Assembly: GCF_009936375.1 (NCBI RefSeq)
Contig: NZ_AP022332.1
Location: 2,512,501 to 2,576,500, forward strand
Direction: 5' to 3'
DNA: 64,000 bases
Source of the DNA: Methylosinus sp. C49
Lineage (GTDB): Bacteria; Pseudomonadota; Alphaproteobacteria; Rhizobiales; Beijerinckiaceae
Part shown: piece by piece, positions 62,878 to 64,000 of the stretch
Layout: each line of letters opens with the position of its first letter
How positions within the stretch are numbered: position 1 is the stretch's first letter
Translations under genes and position numbers: made by a program
The notes under the pieces: model-generated
What the model saw: the letters and a program-made list of their open reading frames with translations, nothing else
Databases searched by the model: none
What the model was told of the DNA's origin: nothing

Positions 62878-63762
62878 CTATTCGCTCGCCCGCCGCCTCT
62901 CCAAGCGGAATGTAGCGGCATGGGCCGCGCGCTCGCCCGGCGCGAGGATCCGCATGGACGGCTTCTCATAGAGATCGCCGGAAAAATCTTCCGGGTCGCC
63001 ATGGCCGGTCCAGGCCTCTATGCAGAGGAAAGGGGCCGGAGGCCGCGCCCAGAGCGCGATATGGGGAAAATCATCGAGCTCGACGGCGAGCGCGAGCCCG
63101 TCGCCATTGTCGTAAAGGAGACGCCGGCTCGCCGCGTGGAGGAAGCACAGAGCCTCTTGCTCGAGGAGCGCCGCCGAGAGCGGCAGCCTCTTTCCGGCGA
63201 GCGGAATCGCGCGACGTCGGTCCGAGAACAGCCCGCCCGGCGCGATGACCGGGACCTCGCGGTTTTCCTCCCGATCGAAACGGATGGCGTGCGGGAAGGG
63301 GGAGCCGTCGAGCGGCCAGCTGAAGCCCGGATGCAGCCCGCAGGCGTAGGGCAGGGGCCGCGCGTCCCGATTGGAGGCGGCGAGGGAGACGCGCAACTCG
63401 CCCGGCCGCAGCGCGAAATGCGCCTCGAGGCGAAAGGCGAAAGGATAGAGAGAACGCGTGTCCTCGTCCTCCTCGAGGACGAGGCGCGCCTCGTCCTCGC
63501 TCCGCTCGAGAAGGGCGAAGCGCTTTCTCCGCGCGAAGCCATGCAGGCCGAGCGGGAACGTCTCGCCGTCGACCCGCGCGCGCCCGTCCCGTGTCCAGCC
63601 GACCACCGGAAAGAGCAGCGGCGCGGTCTGTGGCCAAACGGAGGGCTGCGGCGTCCAGATCGCCTCGACGCCGCCCGCGCGCCAGGAGCGGAGCTCGGCG
63701 CCGAACAATGAGATTTCGGCGACGTCGAGAGAGCCGGCCGTCAAGCGAATCGTATCCATCAT
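62878..63762 (-). CDS. Aldose 1-epimerase family protein
   Basis: A 294-residue protein of the galactose mutarotase-like beta-sandwich superfamily (LacX/GalM-like). Family marks are FGAELRSWRAGGVEAIW, PLLFPVVGW, the catalytic-histidine segment LGLHGFARRKRF, the second histidine in YACGLHPGFSWPL, and CIEAWTGHGDPEDF near the C-terminus with the catalytic-acid region. These enzymes interconvert alpha and beta anomers of sugars or sugar phosphates; the sugar cannot be named. ATG codons at 63762 and 63759 are both possible. It lies 69 bases upstream of cysK on the same strand. Confidence 0.85.
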   Translation of the reverse strand: MMDTIRLTAGSLDVAEISLFGAELRSWRAGGVEAIWTPQPSVWPQTAPLLFPVVGWTRDGRARVDGETFPLGLHGFARRKRFALLERSEDEARLVLEEDEDTRSLYPFAFRLEAHFALRPGELRVSLAASNRDARPLPYACGLHPGFSWPLDGSPFPHAIRFDREENREVPVIAPGGLFSDRRRAIPLAGKRLPLSAALLEQEALCFLHAASRRLLYDNGDGLALAVELDDFPHIALWARPPAPFLCIEAWTGHGDPEDFSGDLYEKPSMRILAPGERAAHAATFRLERRRASE

Positions 63763-63951
63763 TCGGGGATCGTAGCGATCCGGGCCGTGGTCTGGGAGCG
63801 ACTTCCGGGCGTCTTGCGAAATCCGGGGGGACGGCGCATTTTTCGCGTCATGGTTCGCGCGGGCGCGCGATACAGACGAGCCGGGACATTTCCGGCTCGC
63901 CCGCCGCGAGCGGTAACGACGGGCCGTCGCGCTCGAAAGGTTTCCTCGCCT

Positions 63952-64000
63952 ATGTATTTCAGCCGTTCATGGATTTTGATCTCCGCGCTCGCGCTCTGCG
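63952..64000 (+). CDS. Start of an exported protein, cut by the window end
   Basis: The last 49 bases open a frame from ATG 63952 encoding MYFSRSWILISALALC, which has the basic-then-hydrophobic pattern of a signal peptide. A GAAAGG lies at 63935-63940, slightly far upstream. Only 16 residues are visible, so neither identity nor reality is certain. Confidence 0.4.
   Translation, partial: MYFSRSWILISALALC

Overview
This 64 kb window is a GC-rich bacterial chromosome segment, most likely from an alphaproteobacterium of the order Hyphomicrobiales (Rhizobiales). Pointers are the DUF2232-rplI-dnaB gene order, an NDUFS4-type complex I accessory protein, an MbfA-like ferritin/VIT1 fusion, a duplicated cold-shock-domain protein, and an hsp20 gene with a ROSE-like RNA thermometer. 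A methanotroph relative (Methylocystaceae) is possible because of a copper-type TonB receptor locus, but that assignment is inference. No rRNA, CRISPR array, transposase or prophage is visible. Most genes are housekeeping, with several patches of less familiar accessory genes.

Layout. 0-7 kb: 3' part of gyrA, two glutathione S-transferases, a Uma2 nuclease-like protein, a methyltransferase and dnaB. 7-15 kb: rplI, a DUF2232 membrane protein, a YbbP/YbbA-type ABC exporter divergent from a TesA-like esterase, an RNA 2',3'-cyclic phosphodiesterase (ThpR) and tyrS. 15.4-16.7 kb: a low-GC island of three small genes, one resembling Imm42 immunity proteins. 16.7-26.6 kb: a DUF2076 protein, proB, an exported intradiol dioxygenase, a secreted two-gene operon, tRNA-Trp, pal, a lipoprotein, a tandem pair of unknown cysteine-rich membrane proteins and an alpha/beta hydrolase. 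26.7-31.4 kb: a metal (probably copper) uptake locus with a TonB-dependent transducer, a FecR-type anti-sigma factor, an ECF sigma factor and a DUF2946-like protein. 31.5-42 kb: hsp20 with its thermometer, a Pro/Ala-rich secreted protein, gltB, a Tat-exported phosphoesterase, a secreted repeat protein and a class III aminotransferase resembling hopanoid HpnO. 42-51.5 kb: a cold-shock protein, a DUF192 protein, tRNA-Pro and two tRNA-Arg genes around an NDUFS4-like gene, a frameshifted porin, zapE, three GNAT acetyltransferases, two membrane-anchored peptidoglycan hydrolases sharing a holin-like module, and a Nudix hydrolase. 51.6-64 kb: mbfA, a second phosphoesterase, an 1814-residue membrane GH94 protein, an outer-membrane protein, mobA, a cysteine synthase, an aldose epimerase and the start of an exported protein.

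Genes that appear to work together: the sigma/anti-sigma/receptor set forms a cell-surface signalling loop; the ABC ATPase and permease overlap by four bases; the two peptidoglycan hydrolases pair a predicted glycan cutter with a predicted peptide cutter on the same membrane module, and are the best candidate for an undescribed system here.
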